From positions 1 to 41,738 of the forward strand of contig MCFE01000729.1 in assembly GCA_002104905.1 (NCBI GenBank): DNA of 41,738 bases. The letters are read 5' to 3'. The position numbers and the translations under genes were made by a program. Below, piece after piece: positions 19,804 through 30,126 of this stretch (positions are counted from its first letter, which is position 1; every line of letters begins with the position of its first letter). The notes beneath the pieces are model-generated. The model was not told the DNA's origin, ran no database searches, and was given only the letters and a program-made list of their open reading frames with translations. The DNA is from Basidiobolus meristosporus CBS 931.73. Its lineage: Eukaryota > Basidiobolomycota > Basidiobolomycetes > Basidiobolales > Basidiobolaceae.

Positions 19804-20466
19804 TCAACACTTTACACACCAAAAAGAGCTTTTTACCAAATATCAAGAAATTCCAATCAAGAAGGTTTTCATGGGTTACAATAGAACATTTGATGCAGTT
19901 GGAGAAGGAACTATCCAAGTAAACCCAAGAAGCCGTGAAGGAAGCCATATACTGACTTTCAAAGAAGTACTCTATGTACCAGAAATAGCAAAATGATGCC
20001 CATATTGCTTTGCGTATCAGAGATCAGAATCTTTACAAGTTGACTTATATTCCATCATATTTGGAAGCCAATATAAGTAACTTGAATGAAAAAACACCAA
20101 TACTTTGGCACAGGAGATTTGGGCACATCAATTTTGATTATTTGTGCAAAATGATGAAAGATCAGCTTATTTCTGGAGTAAAAATTGATCCCCCAGCTAA
20201 TTTGGAGCACTGTGAAGCCTGCAAATATGGGAAACAAGCCAGACAACCATTCAAGAGCTCTGGCTTGATCAAAACTAAGAAAAAATTAGATCTAATCCAC
20301 TCAGATCTGTGTGGACCTATGCAAAATTTATCCTTAGGCAGGATGTAATATTTAATCACCTTTATTGATGATTATACCAGATACACATGGGTCTACTTCA
20401 TGGAGAGAAAGGAAGAAGCTCTGTCTAAGTTCAGGCAGTTTAAAGCCATGGTGGAGAGAGAAACAG
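19804..20466 (+). pseudogene. copia B protease end, GAG-pre-integrase and integrase start
   Basis: After LTR P the frame reads QHFTHQKE-like sequence, AVGEGTIQVN and EVLYVPEIAK, then an internal loss of about 95 bases at 19990-19993 compared with copy K. It continues NLYKLTYIPSYLEANISN, ILWHRRFGHINFDYL (zinc His residues), C-E-A-C-K-Y-G-K, LDLIHSDLCGPM (first catalytic Asp) and YTRYTWVYFMERKEEAL. It ends at MVERET (20466). Confidence 0.9.
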
Positions 20467-20933
20467 TTGAGGTCCCTACTCAGTTTTGCCAGTATGACCC
20501 TAACAGCAACAATTATGGGAAGTACAAAGCTGATACACATGCTACTAAAAGACACCTCCCTGAAGAACCTGCAAAGCCCATCCTTAGACAACCACAATTT
20601 GAAAAGCCTGAGGTTATCATTAACAAGAGGCCTGGTATACTGCCCACCCAAGATCCATTGCCTCACTTTCAGATGACCTCAAAGATAGCAAGCTACTCAA
20701 GCCCTCTACGGATTACTGAGAAGCTGCTGAAGCAGAACCTCACTTTGTTGGTTGGAGAAATCATGAATGTATCACCATCTGTTGGGAAGACCTTTGATGA
20801 GCATCTTAGAATAAGACAACAAGCTGTTGACCATATGGACACCCATATAATTCAGACAAACCATGAAGACCACCAAAAGGATGACAACACTACTGAATAT
20901 AAAGCCTTTTACTCAGTTGCAATGCTGTGGTGA
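20400..20933 (+). pseudogene. chimeric open frame: copia integrase fused to gypsy C gag
   Basis: One uninterrupted frame of 177 residues begins inside copia B integrase (M-E-R-K-E-E-A-L) and, after MVERET, becomes gypsy C gag C-terminal sequence (QFCQYDPNSNNYGKYKAD, then KPILRQPQFEKPEV, LLVGEIMNVSPSVGKTF). The switch at about 20466 is a deletion junction that happened to keep the frame. It has no start context of its own and is unlikely to be a functional protein. Confidence 0.8.
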
Positions 20934-21204
20934 AGGGGTATATATTAAAGATGACCCTGTTGACTGCCATATTGACAGTAGTTCAGAGATTTGTGTTATG
21001 CAACTAGACTTCTGGAAGACACTTAGAAGCAGGGAGCTACTGCGTGTTGATAAAGATATTGGATGGAACATGACTGATGCAAACTCAGGATCTAGTCCAC
21101 TCTATGGTGTAGTGCACAAGTTCCATATTGAGGTACCAGGAGTCAAGGTCTGGCTTCCCCTCTTTATCTGCCAGAAGGCAAACTTTGACCTTCTGTTAGG
21201 ATGA
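20934..21204 (+). pseudogene. gypsy C retropepsin
   Basis: Reads DPVDCHIDSSSEICVM (active-site D-S-G changed to D-S-S), ELLRVDKDIGWNMTDANSGS, a flap-like region and ANFDLLLG with a stop where the family has LLLGRPW. The fold order is that of a Ty3 protease. The Gly-to-Ser change in the active site and the following TGA indicate it is dead. Confidence 0.8.
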
Positions 21205-21655
21205 CTATGGGAGACTAGTACCAAGGCTACAACTACCAATTATTCTGATGGGTCAGTGTGGTACATTATACAAGGATCATACCCAGGACTACAGTCAACA
21301 TTCTGTGGTGTAACACCCAACAATGAGAGGTCACATACTGCTTGCCAGAAGATACATCTTGTTATAGAAGAAAATGAGGAGCCTAACAATATACACCCCA
21401 ACATTTGTAGCTGCTCATTAGGTATACAGGAGCAGATGGCAATGGTTTGAACAAAATACAAGACAGTAGAACAGTTGATTAGGCCACCACTTACACCTTT
21501 GACTGATGGATCTTGACCTGTTGATTACATCAGTCCACCAGAAGAAGCACCAGAAGATATATAACTTACACCTGAGAGACCTAAGCAACTTATCATGAGC
21601 AATGGAAATCTAACACCAGATGAGATCTTATTATTTAAAGAAACCCTGAAAAGAC
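21205..21655 (+). other. gypsy C protease-RT linker, no motif
   Basis: By position the spacer between protease and reverse transcriptase; contains Pro-rich codons and stops (for example around 21510-21560). No domain recognised. Confidence 0.5.
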
Positions 21656-22700
21656 ATGATAAGGTTTTCTCATATAAATGACAAGGAGATGGGGCTCTTA
21701 AAGACATTGGTTGAAAAACCTATCAAGATTCATACAGTGCCCCACACACCCTGGTCATTTAAGCCTTACCCAGTGGACTCCAAGCTGATTTGCATGAAGA
21801 TTGGTGTTGGTATCCTAGAGCCTTGCCATGGACCTTATGCTAAAAGATGGTTTGTGACTAAAAAAAAGAATGGAAAGCTCTGATTCATTCAAGACATGCA
21901 ACCTGCAAATGCTGTCGCTATCAGAGATGCTGCAATACCTCTATCTATTGATGACTTTGCAGAGAGCAATAGTGGTCACTCCATCTGCTCAACATACAAT
22001 CTCTACTCAAGATATGATCAGATCCCCCTAGATGAGACATCAAGAGATATGCTTGCACTCCAGACACCATTTGGACTGCTAAGAATGACAAGACTCAGCC
22101 AAGGGGCTACAAACTCCATGGCTCAGTTCCAGAGATGCATGGTGAATGTGCAGTATCAGTTTATACCTGAGAAACCTGCTGTCTTTGTTGATGACATAGG
22201 CATCAAAGGACCAAAATTCTGGGACACCACTGAAGTTATGCCTGGAGTAAGAAAGTTTGTCTATGACTATATTTCAGACAATGATGCCATATTGGGAGCC
22301 ATTGAAGAAGCTGGACTCACCATCATTGGTGAGAAAAGCAGCTCTGGTTTGTCAGTGAAATTCATTGTTGGACAAAAATGCAACACCTCTGGTTGTTCTC
22401 CTGGAGACTCCAAGACGCAAAAAATATGCAACTGGCCTACCCCCACAAATCTAACACAAACTCATGACTCTATGGCAGCTTGTGGGTTCTTTAGGATCTG
22501 GATACCAGGATATTCTGAGATAGCAGAACCAATTTACCAACTACTGAGAAAAAATACTCCATTTATCTGGGGAGAAGAGCAAGAAGAAGCCATGCAATTA
22601 CTAAAAGAGGCCTTAGTATCTCCACTGGTTCTAAGACCTCATGACTATCAGAATACTGAATGCCCACATATTTTGACAGTGGATCCAAGCCCTATATGAG
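21656..22700 (+). pseudogene. gypsy C reverse transcriptase (FVDD type)
   Basis: Frame with one early stop at 21881-21883 (Arg codon position). Motifs: GILEPCHGPYAKRWFVTKKK, FIQDMQPANAVAIRDA, NLYSRYDQIPLDETSRDM (first Asp region), LSQGATNSMAQFQRCM and AVFVDDIGIKGP, where the catalytic pair is in F-V-D-D. Thumb and connection follow to about 22690. This RT type, with NAV(T/A)IRDA and (F/V)DD-x-x-x-KGP, is one I know from basidiomycete gypsy elements. Not the same family as A or I. Confidence 0.88.
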
Positions 22701-23314
22701 CTGGAGCACTACTTGGCCAAGAGGATGAAGATGGCAACTGCTAGGACTGCAGATATGAGAGCTGCGTATTTTCTCCTAGAGATCAAAGATACTCATAGTT
22801 CAAGAGAGAGCTACTAGGAGTTGTGAAGATGCTGAGGAAGCTGAAGTCACAACTCTACATGACACATTTCATACTGGAGACAGATGCTAAGCCACTTATA
22901 GGAATGATAGACAAGCCTGACCTACCGGATGATGCCACAAGCCAATGGATGGCATGGCTGAAAATGTTAGACTTTGAGGTTAGACATATCCCTGGCAAGA
23001 CAAATGTTGTGGCTGATGCACTCTCTAGGAAGGGACCACAATTATCTGAAGATATGAACCCTGACTTTGATGACATAATTGATGCAGAAATCCAACAAAT
23101 ACACCTGAAGAAGCCCAGCAACCCTACATGGAATATCCTCCAAGACTATCTGAAAACCTTAGAGAAGCCACCAGGAATGAGCCTACAGGATTTCAGAAAG
23201 CTTAGGAAGAAGGCCCATCTTTTCTAAGTAAAGGATGGCCTCCTCTTCAAATGAGTAAAGCCTGGACAGACACCAAGGTGAGTTATAGTCAAGCCCCAGG
23301 AACAATGGACTATT
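22701..23314 (+). pseudogene. gypsy C RNase H and linker
   Basis: A stop at 22698-22700 interrupts the start (TVDPSPI, then GALLGQEDEDG-like). 22823-23227 is open: RKLKSQLYMTHFILETDAKPL (RNase H Asp of D-x-K/N), LDFEVRHIPGKTNVVADALSR (end motif), then a linker with PSNPTWNILQDYL. TAA at 23225-23227. Confidence 0.87.
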
Positions 23315-23722
23315 ATGTCAAGCCTTCAAGAAGGAAGCCCTGGTGGTCATAGAGGAAGGGAAGCCAATTACAATACTGTTTCCAGCAGATATTACTGGGA
23401 GCATATATATCATGATGTCCAACACTTTGTTGAATCTTGTGACATTTGCCAAAGAAGGACAATCAAGAGATATGCGGAACAGCTCCATTCAACCTACACA
23501 CCTTGCCTATGACAGAAGGTTGGCATTGACCTGGTCCACATGCCAACTGCTGGAACCAAGAGGTACCTAGTTGTTGCCAGAGATGATCTGAGTGGATGGG
23601 TAGAAGCTTGAGCTCTGTCCTATAACAAAAGCCACACAATATGGAGATTTATTCTTGAAGATAAAATATGCAAATTTGGCTGCGTCAGCCAGTTTGTGGC
23701 TCACCAAGGAGATATGACTTCA
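23315..23722 (+). pseudogene. gypsy C integrase, N-terminal half
   Basis: HHCC-type finger with GGHRGREANYN and SRYYWEHIYHDVQHFVESCDICQRR (Cys pair intact), then GIDLVHMPTAGTKRYLVVARDDLSGWVEA (first catalytic Asp). The second-Asp segment reads FVAHQGDMTSN, with His where FVADQG is expected. Sequence breaks at 23722 into an LTR fragment, so the last third of integrase is gone. Confidence 0.87.
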
Positions 23723-23918
23723 AATTGCCAGTGTAGTTTACAGTTGTTACAGTATTGGAAGCTTTAGTACAATACTCTATCAAATGATGTTAAAGCCAGT
23801 ACCATTTAGAGTGACGCTAACATATCCAGAGTTGGGGATTGTGGCTCAATAATTGTATTCATAACAAACTAGTGGCTTGATAACCTACAAATCAGCTAGC
23901 AATATCCAGTATTCCTGA
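23723..23918 (+). repeat. fragment of a gypsy C-family LTR
   Basis: TAGTTTACAGTTGTTACAGTATTGGAAGC ... CCAGTATTCCTGAACAAG aligns with 38085-38270 of LTR H. Only the 3' portion of the LTR is present. Probably the remains of the 3' LTR of gypsy C after a deletion running from integrase into the LTR. Confidence 0.75.
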
Positions 23919-23957
23919 ACAAGTCCAAGAGACTTCGCTGCCTCCTGCTACCATGAC

Positions 23958-24800
23958 ATGCCCAGCCCAGAGTATAACTATGCAAGTCTCATGGCTGCCT
24001 TTGCCCAGCTGCAACAAGTCAATGCACACCTCAGAAACTCTGTTGCTCAGCTCCAGAGCCAAAATGCTCAACAGCCTATCCAGGCTCCCTCCTACCATGA
24101 TCCCAAGATCACCTCCACTACCAAGTTCAGTGGCTCCGAGAATGAATTCTGAGGTGTCTTCAACATAGTGAAACACCACTTGTCACTACAACCCAGTTGG
24201 TTTCCAACAGATCAAGCAAAAGCTGGTTATATCTCTAGCCTGCTGACTAGAACCACCCAGAAATGGTTGTCCCCTTTGGTGGAAATCAACTCCCCTCTAC
24301 TCAGCAACTACCATGCCTTCCTCACAGAAATGGAGCTAATATTTGGCAACATTGATCAAGCCAGAACTGCTGCCAACAAGATCAAGAACTTGAAGCAAGG
24401 AAACAGACCTGCATCCATGTATGCTTATGAATTCCAGCTACTAACCAGTGGTTTGAGCCTTTGGGGTGATGCTGCCCAAATAAGTCAATTTCAAGACAAG
24501 CACAATGCGGAAGTCAATGACTTACCTCTCACTCTCCCTGAACCAACCACCTTGTGTGAAGCTATTCATCAAGTAATCCAATATGACAATTGTCTTTTCC
24601 AGAAGAAACAGAAATTCCAACATACTTATCAGTTAACCACCTTCCTAGAAATCCAGTCACCCAATACTGAGCCTGATGATCCTATGCAAATTGACAGTGC
24701 TGAATATAAGAAACTCACAAAAGAAGAAAGATCTAGACATCAACAGGCAAACCTCGGCATTTACTGTGGCCAGCCAGGCCACTTTGCCAGTCTTGTCCTA
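23958..24800 (+). pseudogene. chromovirus I gag
   Basis: From ATG 23958: MPSPEYNYASLMAAFAQLQQ, a coiled-coil-like Gln/Asn-rich start, then HDPKITSTTKFSGSENEF, TGA at 24150 (CGA Arg expected), then the gag core (ALKHHLSLQPSWF-like, YISSLLTRTTQKWLSPL, ARTAANKIKNLKQG, YAYEFQLL). The zinc knuckle near 24760-24800 is partial (YCGQPGHFAS), followed by a frameshift. Confidence 0.88.
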
Positions 24801-24894
24801 ACTAGAAGTCTAGCTTCAAGCTCCTGCTGGCATCCTGTGAACAATCTTCTTCTGAATTATTGGGAAACTCCAATATCCAGTTACACTGACAGGC

Positions 24895-25518
24895 TTGCAA
24901 CTGGACCCTCCAATGAAAATCCAGCACATTCAAGAAACATTATACTCTACCAAGTCCATCCAGTCCTTAAGAATGCCTGTCAATATCCACCTCCCTGCAT
25001 CCGGCCCTGTCTGTGTCCTTGCCCTCATTGATTCTGTGGCTTCCTCCTGTTTCATTGACCAGTCTTTTGTCCAGAAGCACAAAATCCCCATTGTCCTGAA
25101 ATCCTGTCCTGTCCAAGTAGAAGTTATTGATGGAAGGTCCCTCTCTTCTGGTGCTGTTACCCATGAGACATGTCTACTTCAGCTGTCCAGTACTGGTACC
25201 CACAAGACACTAGCCTTAAACATCATCACCTCTTCCCACTACTCCATAGTCCTTGGAAGCTCATGGCTTAGTCACCATAGCCCAGCTATCAACTGGAAGA
25301 CCAAAATCCTGACATTCCCCAGAATCCACCATGTCAACTCCATGAAACCACCTGATTTTTCAGGTAAAGGAGTATCCTTTCCTAAGCTATCCCGGACCCA
25401 GGAGCCCATCATCACTGAAGGAACCCCCTCCCTCAATGGAATACCTGCCAATTTTCAAGAGTTTGCCCATGTCTTTGACAAGAAGAAAGCCAAACTACTC
25501 CAGCCCATAGACCTGTGA
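24895..25518 (+). pseudogene. chromovirus I retropepsin
   Basis: 207 open residues. IHLPASGPVCVLALIDSVASSCFID carries the active site with D-S-V in place of D-S-G (one base change). Then YSIVLGSSWLSHHSPAINWK, the typical end of the fold, and a linker with EFAHVFDKKKAKLLQP leading to RT. Ends with TGA at 25516. Confidence 0.86.
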
Positions 25519-25903
25519 TTGTCCCATTGACCTTGAAGAAGGAAAAACCCCTCCTTTTGGCCCTATTTACAACCTCTTGCAACCCAAGTTGAAAGAACTC
25601 CATGGCTACATTGAAGAAAACCTCCAGATAGGTCTCATTTGGCACTCTAAGCCCCCAGCTGATGCCCCAATCCTCTTTGTCTAAAAAAAGAATGGTACCC
25701 TAAGAATGTGCGTAGACTACCATGCACTGAATAAGATCACAATCAAGAACCAGTACCCTTTGGCCCTGACCAACACCCTGTTGGATCAACTCTCTGCTGC
25801 CAAAGTATTTACTAAGATTGGCCTCAGAGGAGCATATAACCACATCAGGATCAAGCCTGGTGATGAATTGAAAACTGCGTTCAGAACAAGAAATGGTCAT
25901 TTT
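25519..25903 (+). pseudogene. chromovirus I reverse transcriptase, N-terminal part
   Basis: Reads GPIYNLLQPKLKELHGYIEENL, PADAPILFV[20 protein letters not shown], [25 protein letters not shown] (catalytic Asp replaced by Gly in K-I-D-L) and [11 protein letters not shown]. The fingers/palm sequence stops at 25903, where copia K begins. The YLDD box is nowhere in the window for this element; it was lost in the deletion at about 28803. Confidence 0.87.
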
Positions 25904-26251
25904 TGTTGTAAAAATTTGTAATTCCACCTAAAAACTCACCTAACTTAGTCACTTAGATCATTACCCTCAAATCCTGGAGAATACTGACCAAATTCCTTGT
26001 CAGGATTTACTTATAATATTTTCACCAAAATACCAGGTACCCAGAACATGAAAATTTTCAAAGTTGTCCAAACAGCCCCAAACTTTGTACACATGTTCTT
26101 GGGACCTTCCTTAATCTATTCTACATGTTTGTTATGCCAATACTAGGTAAAAGTATAAGTACTACCTTTACATTCAATAAATCATTCAGTGAAAACCACA
26201 TAATCACTTGTTCTCCCAATTACTTCCAATATCTCCAAGACTCTTACAACA
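25904..26251 (+). repeat. 5' LTR of copia K
   Basis: TGTTGTAAAAATTTG ... CTCTTACAACA, 348 bp, followed at 26252 by the primer site GGTTATGAGCCC, which contains the gag ATG (26256). Confidence 0.92.
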
Positions 26252-26255
26252 GGTT

Positions 26256-26993
26256 ATGAGCCCAAAGCTGGCACTCTCTGCAATGTCTACTGCTGTTATT
26301 ACCGGAATTTTTCCCTCTGCTGAAAAGCTGGATGGATCTAACTACCAAGTGTGGAAGGTGAAGATGAAGATGCTGCTACAAGAAAGAGGTCTCTAGGATA
26401 TTGTGATGGGAGAAGGATGCCCTTCTAAAAACATGGGAGAGGAAGCCTTAAAGTACCACAATAAAGAACAAAGTGCCTTTAAGTGCATTTGCCTTAATGT
26501 TAAAGACAAGTTGCTAATTCAATGCTCAAGAGCAAAAATAGCAAAGAATGCCTGGAAGGCATTAGAAGACACCTACCAGTCATGTTCAGCTGCCAAGAAA
26601 ATATATCTGATACAAAAATTCTTTACTATAAAGATACTGCTAGGCAAAGAAATGAAAAATATAATTAACAGAATTATCCTGCTACTAGATGAGACAGAAT
26701 CTGTGGGTGTACAGCTACTGATGAGGATGTGATAGTTGCCATCCTGAATAGCCTGACATACAGGTTTCAAGGCCCTGTATCAGCCCTAGAGTCCAGACTG
26801 AAGATTTGACCTTAAACTAGGTATATGGAAGGCACCTGGATGAAGAATTAAGAAAATCAAGTACCAATAAGAAGGAAGAAGAAAATGCTTTAATAAGCAA
26901 TGATAACCAACAAAGGAGGTACCCAAGACCCTACAAAGTCAACAGCAACCTGTTTTGTAACTATGGCAAAAGGAAAGGACACACATCAGACCT
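26256..26993 (+). pseudogene. copia K gag
   Basis: M-S-P-K-L-A start, LDGSNYQVWKVKMKMLLQER, a TAG at 26394-26396 where the D copy has Trp-Asp, then KYHNKEQSAFKCICLNVKDKLL and LINRI-like helices with frameshifts near 26710, and a CCHC remnant (C-N-Y-G-K-R-K-G-H-T-S-D) at 26955-26990, where the second Cys is Gly. Confidence 0.87.
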
Positions 26994-27960
26994 GTGCTTC
27001 AAAAGAAAGATGATCAGCAAAAGAAGCCTGAATATGGAAATGCTGCAACAACTGAAGATGGACTACTCATATCTGCACTAAATATGACCACAAACAAGGA
27101 TTCTCAGATATGGAATATTGACTCTGGAGCATCTCAACACTTTACAAACCAAAAAGAACTTTTTAACCAACATCAAGAAATTCCAATCAAGAACGTTTTC
27201 ATGTGTGATAATAGAACACTTGATGCAGTAGGAGAAGGAACTATGCAAGTAAACCTAAGAAGCTGTGAAGGAAGCCACACCTTGACTTTCAAAAAAGTAC
27301 TCTATGCACCAGAAATAGCCAAGAACCTACTATCTGTAAGCAAGGCACTGCTGAAGGACTCAGTTTTAGCTTTGACAACTCTGAATGTAAGATCACTGAT
27401 CAAAATGGTGCCCATATTGCTTTGGGTATCAGAGATCAGAATCTACACAAGTTGACTTATATATTACATCATATTTGGAAGCCAATATAAGTAACTTGAA
27501 TGAAAAAACACCAATTCTTTGACAGAGGAGATTTGGGCATATCAATTTTGAGTATTTGTGCAAAATGATGAAAGATCAGCTAATTTCTGGAGTAAAAATT
27601 GATCCCCCTGCTAATTTGGAGGACTGTGAAGCCTGCATATATAGGAAACAAGCCAGACAGCCATTCAAGAGCTCTGGTTGGATCAAAACTAAGAAAAAAT
27701 TAGATTTAATTCAATCAGATTTGCGTGGACCTATGCAAAATTTATCCATATGCGGGATGACGTATTTAATCACCTTTATTGATGATTATACAAAAACACA
27801 TGGGTCTACTTCATGGAGTGAAAGGAAGAAGCTCTGTCTAAGCTCTGGGTATTTAAAGCCATGGTGGAGAGAGAAACTGGCAAAAAAATCAAGAAAATAT
27901 GCTCTGACAATGGTGGATAATATACCTCAAAACTCTTCATCCACTTCTGGAAAATTCATG
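26994..27960 (+). pseudogene. copia K protease and integrase, first half
   Basis: NIDSGASQHFTNQKELF (protease; Trp before the motif changed to Asn), AVGEGTMQVNLRSCEGSHTLTF, YAPEIAKNLLSVSKA, then after shifts ICKMMKDQLISGVKIDPPANLEDCEACIY and LDLIQSDLRGPM (His before the first catalytic Asp changed to Gln, Cys to Arg), LITFIDDYTKTHG. Frames break near 27370, 27500 and 27800. Confidence 0.87.
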
Positions 27961-27962
27961 GG

Positions 27963-28412
27963 ATGAAGCAAGAGACCATTGTATCATACTCCCCACAGCA
28001 AAATGGAGTAGCCAAATGTGCTAACAGATCAATAATTGATATGGCAAGATTTATGAACCATGATCAAAAATTATGCTTTGATTTTTGGGTGGAGTCTGTT
28101 GCCACTGCTGTATATCTTAAAAATAGGAGTTATAACAGAATACTTGGTGAGTCTGCTTTATTTAAAGCATGGTATGGATACAGACCAAATGCAGAATATC
28201 TAAGAATATTTGTGTGTACAGCATATGCCAAGAAACTGCCTGGAAATCAGTCAAGACTGGAACCAAAAAGTGTAAAATGCATATTTTTGGGTTATTGCAA
28301 TGAGAGTAAAGCATACAGACTCTACAATACCAAAGCAAAGAAGCTAATCAAGTCCAGGGATGTGCTGTTTGATGAAAATTCAAAACTCCCACACAAAAAT
28401 GACATCAGATGA
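27963..28412 (+). pseudogene. copia K integrase, second half
   Basis: 149 open residues: SPQQNGVAKCANRSI, in which the third catalytic residue (Glu in Q-N-G-V-A-E) is Lys, so this integrase cannot be active. Then DFWVESVATAVYLKNRSYN, YGYRPNAEYLRIFVCTAY, VKCIFLGYCNESKAYRLYN and KLIKSRDVLFDE, the usual copia integrase C-terminus. Confidence 0.9.
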
Positions 28413-28803
28413 TGACAAATATCTGATCTCAAGTCCACCAATTGCCAGGATTTAATCAGAGTAAAACAATGAAGATTTTTCCACTCCAGAGAACTCTACA
28501 ACCAGGGATCAGCCAGAATTAGTGCCCAGGAATATCCTAGATGTGATCATTCCAGTATCAAATGCCAGGAGATTAAATTGGACAAGAAATAGCTCAAATT
28601 ACTATATCAATGAGGGTACAAACTTAGCCTATGCCTATTCAGTCCATATTGATGAGCCCCAGACTGTAAAAGAGGCCCTAAATAGCCCTCAGACAAAGTT
28701 TTGGAGATCTGCAATGACTGAGGAATATCAGGCCCTGATGGAAAATCAAACTTGGGACTTAGTCAAATTACCAATTAACCAAAATTAATTGGATGCAGAT
28801 GGA
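28413..28803 (+). pseudogene. copia K integrase-RT spacer and RT start
   Basis: SSPPIARI-like spacer, then MPRNILDVIIPVSNARRLNW (28522 onward), EALNSPQTKFWRSAMTEEYQALMENQTWDLVKLP, the first conserved block of copia RT. A TAA at 28786-28788 and the deletion junction end it. Confidence 0.87.
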
Positions 28804-29560
28804 TCTGCTTGCTCACCTGACCTTGAGAGGCCTTTCATCATAGCAACTGATGCCTCTGACTTTGCTCTTTGTGCAATCCTTTCCCAGTACAATGACAAGA
28901 ATGTACTACACCCTATAGCATTCTACTCCTGGAAATTTACTCCAGCTGAAGTAAACTACAATATCTATGATAAGGAACTAATTGCAATCATAGTTGCCTT
29001 TGAACAATGAAGACACTACCTTTACAGTGCAGCCCAAAAGATAAAGATCTTCTGTGACCACAAGAACCTTGAGTACTTTACCATTTCAATAGTACTAAAC
29101 TGGAGACAAGCCAGATGTTCCCTCTTCCTGTCCAGCTTTGAATTTGTCATCACCTATAGACCAGGTATATAACAGGGAAAACCTGATGCCCTGTCTAGAA
29201 ACGTGGAGTATTCCCTTGAAGAAGGGGATGATGCAGGTTGGCAAATGAAAAACACGGTACTCAGCAAAAGACACTTTGAGCTCCTTGCCACCCAGTCCTC
29301 CAGTATTATTATTCCCTCACTCCTTGAGTAAGTCAAGGCCAGCCAAGCCACCTGTTCCATAGCCACAACAATCAAGAAATATCTCAAATCCTCCATTGAC
29401 CCACCACCCAAGTTCCCAAACCTCCAGTACCTACATCTAGTCAATGACATCATCTACCACAAGCGCCAACTTTTTGTTCCAGACCTTGATACCCAGTTGA
29501 ATATCATCCATTCTTGCTATGATTCAATGGCTGCAGGACATTTTGGTACTGCCAAAACCA
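28804..29560 (+). pseudogene. chromovirus I RNase H and linker
   Basis: [27 protein letters not shown] (first RNase H Asp), [27 protein letters not shown] (Glu motif), CDHKNLEYF, then [19 protein letters not shown] and KPDALSRNVEY. TGA at 29008 and TAA at 29170 break the frame. The linker carries PKFPNLQYLHLVNDIIYHKRQLFVPD, the barrel before the integrase finger. Confidence 0.88.
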
Positions 29561-29766
29561 TGAATGCAACCAAGAGCCTTCTGGTGGCCCAAGATGATAT
29601 CTCTTGTCAAGGAGTACCTCCAATCCTGTGATGCATGTAACTGTGTAAAATCTGCTAGACACCAGCCATATGGACTTCTCCAACCCTTGCCAATCCCTGA
29701 CCAGCAATGGAAGTCAATTTCAATGGACTTCATCACTGACCTCCCAGAATCCAACCAATTCAATTC
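29490..29766 (+). pseudogene. chromovirus I integrase finger and first catalytic Asp
   Basis: H..H part S-C-Y-D-S-M-A-A-G-H-F-G (29510-29545), then after a frame change WWPKMISLVKEYLQSCDACNCVK (Cys pair) and QQWKSISMDFITDLPESNQFNS with the first Asp of DDE. Cut by copia D after 29766. Joining 29766 to 34455, which drops D and one AATTC, keeps the frame: F-N-S-I-L-V-V-A. Confidence 0.9.
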
Positions 29767-30115
29767 TGTTGTAAGAGTCTTGGAGATATTGGAAGTGATT
29801 GGGAGAACAAGTAGATTATGTGGTTTTCACTTAATGATTTATTGAATGTAAAAGTAGTATTTATACTTTTACCTGGTCTTGGCATTACAAACACAAAGAA
29901 TAGGTTAAGGAAGGTCCCAAGAGCATGTGTGCAAAGTTTGGGGCTGTTTGGACAACTTTGAGAATTTTCATGTTCTGGGTACCTGGCATTTTGGTGAAAA
30001 TATTCTAAGTAAATCCCAACAAGGAATTTGGTCAGTATTCTCTAGGATCTGAGGGTAATGATCTAAGTGACTAAGTTAGGTGAATATTTAGGTAGAAATA
30101 CAAATTTTTAAAACA
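29767..30115 (-). repeat. 3' LTR of copia D
   Basis: Plus strand TGTTGTAAGAGTC ... TTTTTAAAACA. The purine-tract complement CTCCCACT follows at 30116-30123. Confidence 0.94.
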
Positions 30116-30126
30116 CTCCCACTCAG

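Larger units (their letters stand above)
16610..20466 (+). mobile_element. copia B, 5' part (3' half deleted, two solo LTRs inside)
   Basis: 5' LTR (16610-16958), primer site, gag, zinc knuckle region, protease, GAG-pre-integrase and the start of integrase, interrupted by solo LTRs E and P. At 20466/20467 the integrase frame passes directly into gypsy C sequence. The simplest reading is one deletion that removed the copia 3' half, its 3' LTR, the end of LTR G and the start of gypsy C gag. Confidence 0.88.
25904..28803 (+). mobile_element. copia K, 5' part, inserted in chromovirus I RT
   Basis: 5' LTR, primer site, gag, zinc knuckle, protease, integrase and the first residues of RT; then at about 28803 (copia N-Q-K-S-I-G-C-R-W region) the sequence switches to chromovirus RNase H. 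The copia 3' part and LTR and the chromovirus RT core were lost together, best explained by one deletion. Confidence 0.88.

Noticed and set aside
23723-23918. The missing end of LTR G displaced by copia B
   Set aside because: It lies downstream of gypsy C pol, not next to copia B, so it fits better as a remnant of a 3' LTR.
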